A stretch of DNA of 64,000 nt from Nannochloropsis oceanica (Eukaryota > Sar > Eustigmatophyceae > Eustigmatales > Monodopsidaceae), in assembly GCA_004519485.1 (NCBI GenBank), contig CP038116.1:62001-126000 (forward strand), read 5' to 3'. Shown piece by piece: positions 1 through 9,945 of this stretch (its first letter is position 1; each line of letters starts with the position of its first letter). Both the position numbers and the translations under genes were made by a program. The notes beneath the pieces are model-generated. The model saw nothing but the letters and a program-made list of their open reading frames with translations, was not told the origin of the DNA and did not search any database.

Positions 1-186
1 TTTGCTCAACCACCCTCCTGGTCATATTTGTGAATGCCTACATGATAATTTAGCCAAGGGAAGGGACTTGTAGAGGGAGGAGGACATGTGGGAGGGAGGA
101 ATCGGACTTATGGCGTCATTATATATGGCATCATGCACTCACTACTGCCAACCCCCAACCCCCATAAATAAACTCCACGCCCACAG

Positions 187-1855
187 GTGGACGGTGTGTG
201 GCGCCACGGAAGGGTATCAATGCGGTACGATAGGAGGTGGTTCAATGCCATTGTCTATATTGTAGACACGTTGGCAAGACGGCTACTGATCTCTTACTTA
301 GGTACGTGTGATGGCAGGGAGGGAGGGGAGGTCCTACAGAGGGAGTTACGTCGAGTTGGGATTGCAGAAATGCAGAGAGAGAAAGGGGGGCTGAGGGCCA
401 TGGCGGAAAGGGATATGGAAGACAGAGGCTTCTGGTAGGGGTACATGGGGAGGGGTGGGAGTAAGACGTACACACTCGCGCTGTCCAGACGCATGCACGC
501 TCATCGAAGAACCCATCAAGAAAGCTAGTTACCGTCACCGAGAGACAGTTCGGAAAACATTCAGGCACACTCAGCCCCCCCCCCCCCCCCCCCCCCCCTA
601 CTCTCTCTCCCCTCCCTCTTTCTCTTTCCCTCTCACCCTTCCTTCCGCCCTTGCAGGCTGGCCCAAAGCCCCCCCCAACCAACGCTATGGTAACTTAGCC
701 GAAGAATGGATTTCCTTTGATAGCCTCCGTCTCCGCCGCCTTCCCCCACATTCCTCCTCATCCTCCTGCTCCTCCTCCTCTTCATCCTCCTCCGCTTCCT
801 GCTCCTCCACCTCCTTCCTAACGACCTGGACTGTCGGGGAACGAGTCCAAGTGCTCATAGATCAGCGCGAGCATGAGTATAGGTGGGGCTATTGGCGATT
901 TCATGGGGGTTACGCTCGAGGGGTAAAGGGAGAGGAAGATATCTCCCCCTCGTCTGACGCGGCAACGTTACTTATCGAAGTTTTGCCCTGGCCCTCGGAG
1001 GAGGAGGGCGGGGAGGGCGGGGAAGAAGGGAGGAAAGAAGGGAGGAAGGAAGGGGTGGTGGCGGCATTGTTGAAAGGAAGCGCAGGGGAGTGGTCCTCCA
1101 CAGCAGCAACAGCGGGCACCGAGGGCAGTAGCAGCAGTACTAGCAGCAGTTGCAGTGGCATCAGCCCAGGGAAGGGTGCTTTTGCCCCTCTTCCTCCAAA
1201 ATCATCACCCTCACAATCGGCATTCCAAAACGCCTCCTCCTCCTCCTCCTCCTCCTCCTCCTCCTCCACCACCACCACCTGTCCCTCCTTCCTCCATGCC
1301 GCAACACTCCTGTCCCGCTCCTCCCCTCTTCGACCCATTCCACTCACAAGCAACATCATCATCGACGGCAGCGCCAGCCCTACCAAGCTATCGCCATCCT
1401 CCTCCCCCTCTTCCTCCTCCTCCTCCTCCTCCTCCTCCTCCTCCTCCTCCTCCTCCTCCTCCTCCTCCTCGTCATCCTCCTCCTCCCTCTCTCCAGCCCT
1501 CTCTCCCGCCCTCTCTCCATCCTCTTCCTATTCCTCAAGCGCACCTACTTTTATTTGCATTCATCTTTGGAGTAGATCTCTCGCCGCGGGAGGGACACAC
1601 ATGCTCCCTTATCCTGCTCCCTCTCTCCCTCCCTTCCCTCCTACATTTTATTACAGCAACTCCTCCCTCACCAGCGCACCTACCTCTTCCTCCTCCACAT
1701 CGTCCCTCCCCCTCCCTCCATTGCTGTCTCCTATGTCCAGCAGTGAATCAACTCACTTCTCCTCCTCCGGCGCCGGTGGTCCGTCCTCCCCTCCCTCCCT
1801 CCCGTCCTCCCCTCCTCCACCACACGCCCACGTGCCCTTGATGACTGTGGGCTGA
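187..1855 (+). CDS. Tudor/chromo-barrel-like protein with Ser-rich tail (5' end outside window)
   Basis: Two exons are visible: 187-301 and 657-1855. The first follows a CCACAG acceptor and ends at GTACGT; the second follows a pyrimidine-rich intron ending TTGCAG. The junction closes in phase 1 and produces the stretch L-G-W-P across the splice. Around it lies a fold signature: aromatic-rich strands, then G-W, then R-Y-x(5)-EEWISFDSLRLRRL. This resembles the DEWI-x-WDS-x-RLRPL ending of PHF20-type Tudor/MBT-like domains and Tudor-knots that read methylated histones. A second possible barrel begins at V-G-E-R-V-Q-V, near base 832. The rest is low complexity: Glu/Gly-rich, then about 250 residues dominated by Ser and Pro with TCC-encoded runs at 1232-1269 and 1411-1482. 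No in-frame start exists in exon 187-301, so the N-terminus lies in an exon left of the window. Chromatin reading is inferred from the domain only. The exact end of translation inside the Ser-rich region is less certain. Confidence 0.62.
302..656 (+). other. Intron with poly-C tract
   Basis: This intron of the Tudor-like gene starts GTACGTGTGATGGCAGGGAG and ends in a long pyrimidine region. It holds an uninterrupted run of 24 C at 575-598, followed by TCTCTC/CCCTCC repeats up to the TTGCAG acceptor. The purine-rich start and pyrimidine-rich end match the other introns of this window. Confidence 0.6.
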
Positions 1856-2360
1856 ACCCAATAGCGCGCTGGTCGTGCGTCGAAAGAGGGAGGGACGAAG
1901 GGAGGGAGGGAGGGACTCTACGCCACTTAATCCCTGTGGTTTCGCAAAGGATTTGGGAAGTGTTTGGAAGAGAAGGAGCGAGGTAGCGAAAAGGGAAGAC
2001 GCGACCCTCTAACAATTCATCCAACGTAGGAGACGGGAGGATTAAGCACCCACTCGTCCGCCCCTTTGCCTGCCTCCCTCCCTCCTTCGAAACTTTTAGT
2101 GTACATATAGACGCACAGAGCATGCCATATCATTATTATTATACGTCCTACAATGAATCAAACGTTAGGAAGAAACACACAAAAAAGACTTCCCTTCTGC
2201 AGGAAGGAGGGAGGGAAAGGTTTGAACGTGCGAATGAGTACAAAAGAAGGCACGATGTTAGACTGGAAGAAATTCAACCAGTCCACGATAAAAGCGACAA
2301 GGAGAGGAAGAAGGGAGGTGTCCAAGGAAACGCTGGAGAGCTCGGTATCGTGCGTGTCTA

Positions 2361-2440
2361 CATGTGTGCGTGCGTGAGTGCGTGTGTGTGTGTGTGTGTG
2401 TGTGTGCGTGTATATGTGTGTATATGTGTGTATGTGTGTC
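2361..2440. repeat. (TG)n microsatellite
   Basis: Alternating TG/CG/TA dinucleotides with a pure (TG) core at about 2382-2406. It is flanked by TATATG units and by an AT-rich stretch ending near 2505. It is non-coding; open frames across it are by-products of the repeat. Confidence 0.85.
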
Positions 2441-3325
2441 AGAGCGAGAGAGTGTATAATCAATTCATATATATATGTTATATTATAAATATACATAATA
2501 ATTCATAATAGTCCAGATCCATCCACACGAAATTTAGCCAGCTATTCCCCTCCCCTCCCGCCTCCCACTTCCTTTCCCTTTTCCTAATGCAACGGCGATC
2601 AGTGCTGCGTGAAGACTTAGGAGGAGGATACCTTAGGTCAAGGACGGCCCAAACCAGCTGGAGAAATTGGCCAGGAGAAACAGAGAATACGAATGTGCAC
2701 ACCTCCCTACATTAAAGAATTATACGCATGGCTTTCTTAAGACCACCACTTGACACGGGGGAACATACTCATCTGGCAGCAACAATGCTTCTCTTGGTGG
2801 CCTTTCCTTTCTTACTTTTTTCTTTGTGTCTATCTTCTTCTTTCCCCCTCCTCCTTCACTGGCTCGACTTTTCGTCTTTATTCCGTCGGATTCACGTTCA
2901 AATGGATATATGCTTTTTAAATGGTGCACAGTATAACAAAAATTTTCATTGAAATGTGAAAAATAATTAGTTATTGATGAATTTTGTAATTGTTTTCATT
3001 TCCCTTTGACCTACGATACTGTACGATACTAAGGGCTCGAACTAAGTGTACCCACGCGCGAATCACAACAGGATAGTGTAAAATGATAATTAAATAAAAA
3101 TGATTTAAAAAAAAAATCTGATCGTGCCTCTCTCTCCGCCCTACTACATAAAAAGGGCTCGAGTTGATAAAAAGTGGTATCCGCCTTTATAACGGGGCTA
3201 CTTAAAGCCTTACGATCTGCTGAGGGGACATTGGCTGAGGTCTGAATCGGTGGCAAGCTGCGCCTTTGTTTCCAAAAGGCTTTGCAGTACCTAAAGAACA
3301 ACGTCTGCAACTCATTCGCCCGCGT

Positions 3326-3425
3326 GCCTCGTTAACTCAGCGAAGTTGGTAGAGTACGTCCTTAGTAAGGATGAAGTCGTGAGTAGATGGAGGACCTTCC
3401 TGGGTTCAATCCTAGGTTATGACCA
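3326..3425 (+). repeat. tRNA-like element (tRNA pseudogene or tRNA-derived SINE head)
   Basis: An A-box-like stretch at 3333-3350 (TAACTCAGCGAAGTTGGT) and a B-box-like stretch at 3403-3412 (GGTTCAATCC) lie at tRNA-like spacing. Between them CGTCC and GGATG can pair around the seven-base loop TTAGTAA, which would place AGT (Thr) as anticodon. The variable region is long. The T stem pairs imperfectly. The 3' end near 3419-3425 does not pair with the expected acceptor strand. It is therefore not a normal tRNA gene. A pol III-derived SINE head or a decayed tRNA fits best. Confidence 0.4.
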
Positions 3426-3589
3426 CATCGCAAAGTCGATCCTCACACGAGGCTTTATGAAGGGGTATTAACACCCCCGTAAGCACGCGATTCTTTTTAC
3501 TTTTTTTTTCCTCTGGGACCTTCTTTTGGAAGAGAATCATTCTCTTTGTACGTTTACCTTCTTCTCCAGATCCTCCTTCTTAATTGCTA

Positions 3590-3890
3590 GTATAGCGCTA
3601 ATTTCTATAATCAGCATTTGGCCCATAGAATTCAATTATGACGAGGCGACTTGGCTGGACAAGGTAGAGTGCACGACTAAGGCCGATTGTACAGGCTCAT
3701 CCACCAGAATAATACCAATTTCTAGTCAAATTAAATGTTTCAAAATCGACCACTGGCAATGCGAAATGGTCGTGTTCATGAGGCAGATGGTATTACTAGT
3801 ACATACAATTGCTTCGGTATCTTCAAATGAGATAAATGAAGCTAGCGTCACTTTTTTTGTCTCCCATGCTCTTTCGGTAAAAAGAGTATG
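3590..3890 (-). mobile_element. Possible fossil fragment of a Ty1/copia-type element (RNase H region)
   Basis: On the minus strand the translation has a weak by-eye resemblance to the end of copia-type RNase H domains. The spacing recalls the region of the terminal conserved His/Leu-rich block. No LTRs, integrase or reverse transcriptase were seen around it. If real, it is an old, broken remnant with more than one break. The resemblance is weak and could be chance. Confidence 0.15.
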
Positions 3891-4552
3891 CTAAGCAACG
3901 CGCATACACGGTGATATACAGCCAATTGTGCTGTAAACATATCCTTACCCTGTAGACATGACACATGGGCCGCTTCCCGTTCTATACCGCTCTTCTCGCC
4001 GCGCTTGGCAAACAAATCGGGCTTAGTCCGAACACGACTTGTCCTGCCAAGTCCAAGTGCAATTGCCACACACAACCTCACATGATGTGTTTAAAAATTT
4101 CGACGTAAGCAGCATCATGCTTTCCATTTTGTATTGGACCTCGGCGGATCATACACACTACTGCCATATGAGCAAATCCGCCCCGCCCTGGGAGCGAGCT
4201 CGAGTTTTACCCCACAAAATGCCCGCCTCACCGCTCTCGTTTGGAGGGGAATATTCGTACTAAAGCGCTCTTGCCGGAACGCGTCTCTTACCCTAACCAC
4301 CGTGGATGTCTCAAGCATATGCTGGCCTTGTTGGTATGTTTTGATATGGATATGTTGAGGCGTGTTTGGGCCTTACTGAAGCCCAAGGAGAAGTATCTTG
4401 AATTGTCCCCGCCGCCGCCGTGCTTTCGCTTCGTCCGCCTGCCTGCCTTTATTCACTTTCTCATCATACCCTACCCCAAACCACTAAACCGTGACCACAT
4501 GCGCTGCTGTCGGCAGAGGTAGTGCTTCCTTTTTCTTCTTCGTTTCAGCACC

Positions 4553-7500
4553 ATGGTTGTTGTCGACGAGTCCACGAAGCGCATGGCCCGCATGCTTGGC
4601 GCCGACGAGGCCGAGATCCACCAAGACACAGAGGAAGAAGTGCTCAGCGGCTCCTTTTACGATGAGACTGGCCGACCAACCCTCTTCGTTGGCCTGCAAT
4701 CAGACGAAGACCGCGAGAACCAGACCAAGAGGTGAGTGCAGGGCCGGAGGGAAGGGTTGGAGGGGAAGGGACAAGGCATGGTCTAAATTCCCCGCCGCTG
4801 ACGCGGGAGATGAACCAAGGGTCACAAGCCCCATGATTGATCCTTCATGGAAAACAATAAACACTCTCGTACATATGCCACAATGCTTGGTGGCTCTTGT
4901 CCCCGCCCGTTCACCACTTTTCCCGCTCATCCATCACTTTACCATCAATATCTACCCCCAGCGCCTGATTGATTGATTGATATTGGGTTGACCTTGAGAG
5001 CCCCCCACCCATATTTCTCATACATGTTTGACCGAACCCCTCGCCACTCTCTCCGCAGTCGATTCCTATCCTCGCTTCCCTCTTCTCTCTTTCCCTCCTT
5101 CCCTCCTTCCCTCCTTCCCTCCTTCCTTCCCTATCTATTACACCGTCATCAGCCGCCCCCCATGGGCTAACGATACGCATGCCAACTTTCAATTCTCTCC
5201 AACACGTCTCGCATAATCTCCATCTACCGTCTCCCTTTCAAATTCTCCCTTCTCTACAGGACCATGACTATGGTGAAGCAAGCCACCATCAAGATGCAGC
5301 TGGATAAGCAAAAGACAAAGATCAAGCAAAGATCCGGTGTCTACGGCTCGATGGGGGAGAGCTCGATGCTCCTCCCAAAAAAGGGCGAGGTAGTAGAGGA
5401 GGGGAAGATGCCGTTGATGGGCGAGCGTGACGACATACCTCCGAAGCTGACGTTACAGAAGACCAAGACCGTTAGCAAGCTGCACTCGGAGGGCTTGACC
5501 TCGGAATTCGCCGCCGAGCTTCTGAAGAAGTTTGGAAAGAACGAATTGCCCGAGAAAAAGAAGGCCAAGTGGGTCATCTACGTAGAGCAGCTGATTGCAC
5601 CCATGCCGTGCATGATCTGGGCGGCCATCGTTATCGAGATAGCCATCAAGTCCTGGCCGGACATGGCCATCCTCCTCGCCATCCAGTTCATGAACGCCTC
5701 CCTCTCCTACTACGAGACGACCAAAGCCGGGGATGCCGTCGCGGCACTCAAGGCTAGCTTGAAACCCGTTGCGCATGTAAAAAGGGATGGGAAATTCGTG
5801 ACTCTGGACGCATCGTATCTGGTGCCGGGTGACTTGGTGTTGCTCGGGGCAGGAGGGGCAGTCCCTGCCGACTGCATTGTCAACCATGGCAACATTGACG
5901 TGGACCAGGTACGGTTTTAGTATTCTTCCATCCCTCTCCCCCTTTCTTTCCCCTTTCCTCCCTCTCTCCCACTTTTTCTTTTTCCTTCCCTCCACTGTCT
6001 TTTGGGGCCCAGCTACATTTCAATTTCTCTTCCTGACGTGCTCTCCGCCCTCCCCTCCCCTCCCTTCCCTCCTTCAGGCCGCACTAACGGGCGAGTCGCT
6101 CCCAGTGACTTTCTACAAGGGCGACAGCGTCAAAATGGGCTCCACGGTAGTGAGGGGAGAGGTGGAAGGGACGGTGGAGTGCACAGGGGCCAACACTTTC
6201 TTCGGACGCACCGCGGCATTGTTGCAGGGAGGGGATGAGAGCTCAAACTTGGATAAGTTGCTTATGAGGATCATGATTGTGTTGGTTTTCTTGTCCATGT
6301 CCCTGTGTGGGATTGCCTTCGGTTACCTCCTGTCGTCTGGGGAGGACGTGCGGAACGCCTTGTCCTTCACCGTCGTCCTCCTTGTAGCCTCGATTCCAAT
6401 TGCCATTGAGATTGTCTGCACCACCACCTTGGCCTTGGGGTCCCGTGAGCTCGCAAAGGATGGTGCCATCGTTTCCCGATTAGCCGCGATTGAGGATATG
6501 GCGGGCATGTCTATTTTGTGCTCGGATAAGACAGGTACCTTGACGATGAACAAGATGATGATCCAGCAGGAGACTCCCATATACTTAAAAGGAGAGACGC
6601 AGTACACTGTGTTAAGGTACGCCGCCATGGCCAGCAAGTGGAACGAGCCTCCCCGAGATGCCTTGGATACGCTGGTGCACGGATGCGCGGATTTGGCGAG
6701 TTTGAGAGATGTGAAGCAGACGGATTACATGCCGTTTGACCCGACAATAAAGCGGACGGAGGCCACGGTGGTCTTGCCGAGGGGAGAGATGTTTAAGGTG
6801 ACCAAAGGAGCGCCGCACATTATCCTGCAGTTGCTAGATCAGAAGGATTTTGGGAAGGTGGTAGCCCAGTGCGAGAAGGACGTAGAGGCCTTGGGCGAGC
6901 GGGGGATTCGGTCCCTGGCAGTGGCCAAGACGAACAGTGCGGGGAAATGGGAAATGGCGGGGCTGTTGACTTTCCTTGATCCTCCTCGCCCCGATACCAA
7001 GGCGACCATTGACCAGGCGAGGGATTTTGGGGTAGAGGTGAAAATGATCACGGGGGACCATCTTTTGATTGCCAAGGAGACGGCTCGGCAGTTGGGCATG
7101 GGGCAGGACATTCGCGATGCGACCATGCTGCCCAAATTGGATCCGGAGACGAAGAAGCCGCCGGCTGATTTAATGGATCATTTTGAGTATGTGGAGGCCA
7201 CCTCCGGGTTCGCTCAAGTTTTCCCTGAGCACAAGTTTTTGATCGTGGAGGTACTGCGGCGCGGTGGGTATAAGGTACGTTCTTTTCCCCTCTGCTCCCC
7301 CTCCCTTGCCCCCCCCCCTCTCTCCTTTGGTGTGCCTGATTCTAGCCTGGGTGCTCTTTCCTTCCCTTCCTCTTTGCCTCCCTCCCTCCCGCACACACAC
7401 CACAGACTCACCCTCCCCTCCTTCCCTTTCCTTCTTTCCCCCCCTTTATGCGCAGACGGGGATGACCGGCGACGGTGTCAATGATGCTCCCGCTCTCAAA

Positions 7501-8391
7501 CGTGCTGACGTCGGGGTAGCCGTCCAAGGTTCCACTGATGCCGCCCGCGCGGCCGCTGATATCGTGTTGACCAAGCCAGGGCTTTCCACCATCGTCACCG
7601 CCATTGTGGTGGCCCGCATTGTCTTTGGGCGTATGACCTCGTTTATCACTTACCGTATCGCCGCCACCCTGCAGCTGCTTGTCTTCTTCTTTATCGCTGT
7701 TCTCACCCTCCATCCCATCGAGTTCCAGCCCGAGGGGACCGACGAGAACTGGCCCGCTTTCTTTCACATGCCTGTCTTGATGCTCATGCTTATCACCCTC
7801 CTCAACGACGGCACCCTCATCTCTATCGGATACGACAACGTCTCCCCCAACACCACTCCCGACAAGTGGAACTTAAAGGTGCTCTTCACCGTGTCCGCGG
7901 CCTTGGGGGGGGTCGCCTGCCTCTCATCCCTTTTCCTCCTCTGGGTGGCATTAGATTCCTGGAACCCATCCGGACTGTGGGGGAGCTGTGGATTGGCGGG
8001 CTTGACGTACGGACAGGTGACGAGCATGGTGTACCTGAAGGTCTCGATTTCGGACTTTTTGACCCTATTTTCTGCCCGCTCGGGGGACGATTTCTTCTGG
8101 ACCAATAAGCCGAGTAAAATCCTGTTGGTTGCTGCAACCATTGCCTGTTCCTTATCGACCTTAATGGCGAATATCTGGCCGGAGAGCCTCCCGGATGGGA
8201 TTCCCACGATTGGTTTGGCGCGTTTGCCGCCGCATTTGTTGAGTTTGTATGTGTGGTTATACTGCTTTTTGTGTTGGTTTATCCAGGATGCCGCCAAGGT
8301 GGCGACGTACAAGGTGTTGAGGACTTACAATGTGTTCCACGTGAATGATATTGTGAGCTTGAAGAAATCTGATATCTCGATTATGGTCTGA
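4553..8391 (+). CDS. PMA: Plasma-membrane-type P-type H+-ATPase (type IIIA)
   Basis: Four exons, 4553-4731, 5260-5908, 6078-7274 and 7456-8391, splice without phase conflict to 986 residues. The start ATG sits in CACCATGG. The enzyme couples ATP hydrolysis to proton export and energises the membrane. Family marks in order: the cation-ATPase N-terminal domain; the actuator motif DQAALTGES formed across the exon 2/3 junction; the phosphorylation motif CSDKTGTLT near base 6515; KGAPH in the nucleotide domain; and the hinge TGMTGDGVNDAPALK at the start of exon 4. The usual ten-helix core is complete. The N-terminal cytosolic part is long, about 110 residues before the first helix. The C-terminal tail after the last helix is only about 25-30 residues and lacks the long autoinhibitory domain and terminal YTV of plant pumps. 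Intron 1 begins GTGAGT and is G-rich at its 5' side. Confidence 0.95.
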
Positions 8392-9945
8392 AATAAGTAA
8401 TTTAATGAATTTATTTGTTGGTTTTGATTGAATGGAAGTATACATACTCGTGATGGGATTTGATGAGGGGGAAGGAAGATTAATGAATAGGCATGTCGTG
8501 TGCTGAGGGAAGGAAAACACACCCAAACCTTTGTGAGTGTCTGTCGCGAGAATTGGTTAAGTTTTGGGGGAATCTAATTCCAATTGATTATTTAAATCGT
8601 TATTGATTAATAGATTGCTTATTTTAAAACGATTAGGAGAGAAAGGAAAGAGGAGGAGAATAAGTGAGAAGTGAGAAAGACGAGCAAAATGTTGCGAGAA
8701 TGCAGTTGTCCCGAATCACGATGGGGAAGAAGAGCGAGAATGTTGTCTTAATCATTCTGGGTGTGAATGAGAAAGAAGGGAGAAGAGCACCAGAGACATG
8801 AAAGGAAAGGCGAGAGAGGCAAGAGTTCTGGACAGAGACAAAAATGCAACCAAGGAAGGCGATTTGGAGAAAAAGTGTAGAGCGAGGGAGAGAAGCGCAG
8901 ATACCTTAGACGAAAAATGAAACTGAAGGGGGCATTGTGTGAGTGGGGTGAGTGCTCGGATATGTGCCCGGGGATGATGGGCAAGTGTGCGTGGCATGAG
9001 TTTAATCTACTTACTTTTAAATTGATACTATTTGTCCCTGCGGGGTCACGAAGACAAATACCTGTCTCTTTCCTGAGAGGGATAGTCCTGGTAAATACGA
9101 AACAAACCACCAAATCATTGGAGCACCACCGCACTGAACCACGCAAAAGAAAACAAAGCCAACCTACCCTTCCATCCTCCGACTCGAAGCTCTCACGCAC
9201 CAAGAGGCTCACAATCGGTTTTCGTCTTTTTCGACAAGCATCAGGCAACAATTGTACTAGTGTACAGTGCGGAGTACCTCTGAATTGTAACCCAAATTGG
9301 CATAATGAATCCCAAAAATCTGTGTCCACTCCTTCTCTTCTGCATTGCTTTCGTCTCCTCCAGTTGGCGTTTGGCCCTGTACCGCACTACCTAGGTCTGC
9401 GTGGGAGTTGCGTCGGAAAGGGGCATATGATACTTTGGCTCGCGCCATAAATCAAGGGTAACGAGAGGGAAGCTCTGCCTGCCGTCCTCTCCCTGCCTTG
9501 CAAACTCCTGCCGTATTATGTCGCAACGCGGCGGTAGGATTCACCGGTAGTGCTGTTCGTGGGAGAGGGGGAAGTTATGCTCTGTTTTGTTGAGGTGCAT
9601 ATTTGTGCCAGGCGTGCATTTTCTGCATGGGCATGTCAAGCACAACATCCCTCTTGCCTCTCCACCCGCCCCACTCATCGACGCGGCGTACGTATTAGAT
9701 CCCTCCGACGCATCTCATGCCTCTTTCACATCGCAAACACAACAAAGCGCGAGCGTAGCTAGGTGGACAAGTGGCTGTGCCTGGTGTTTTCCTTTTTAGG
9801 TGCAAGTTGCAGCACCAGCCAGTAGCCTCACGCGGCAGCCCATTTCCTTCATCACCCTCCCACGTCAACGTCGTGCCCCGTCTGGCCTGGTCTTTGGTGC
9901 CTGCTTTTTCCAGCCAGAACCTGAAGCGCGTTCAGTTGCGGGGCG
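8392..9945. other. Intergenic, H+-ATPase to MFS gene
   Basis: About 1.5 kb without a recognised gene. The first part (8392-8650) is AT-rich and is the likely 3' UTR and terminator region of the ATPase. The last few hundred bases should hold the promoter of the MFS gene. Overlapping open frames on both strands (8917-9450 and 8748-9329) have no recognisable domain and are not called. Confidence 0.5.

Larger units (their letters stand above)
1856..4552. other. Gene-poor interval between Tudor-like gene and H+-ATPase
   Basis: I find no convincing protein gene here. The stretch holds the (TG)n array at 2361-2440, AT-rich sequence at 2450-2510 and 2930-3120, a tRNA-like element at about 3326-3425 and a doubtful retroelement trace at about 3590-3890. 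Its right end should contain the promoter and 5' UTR of the ATPase. TTTCAG at 4542-4547, six bases before the ATG, looks like the acceptor of a 5' UTR intron. Confidence 0.5.

Noticed and set aside
910-1386. Minus-strand 158-codon frame
   Set aside because: Antisense shadow of the poly-Ser region of the Tudor-like gene.
2122-2508. Plus-strand 128-codon frame across the (TG)n array
   Set aside because: The frame is open because of the dinucleotide repeat and has no protein-like composition.
8748-9450. Overlapping open frames on both strands (193 and 177 codons) between the ATPase and the MFS gene
   Set aside because: They overlap each other on opposite strands, show no domain, no splice logic and no membrane or signal pattern; chance open frames are more likely.
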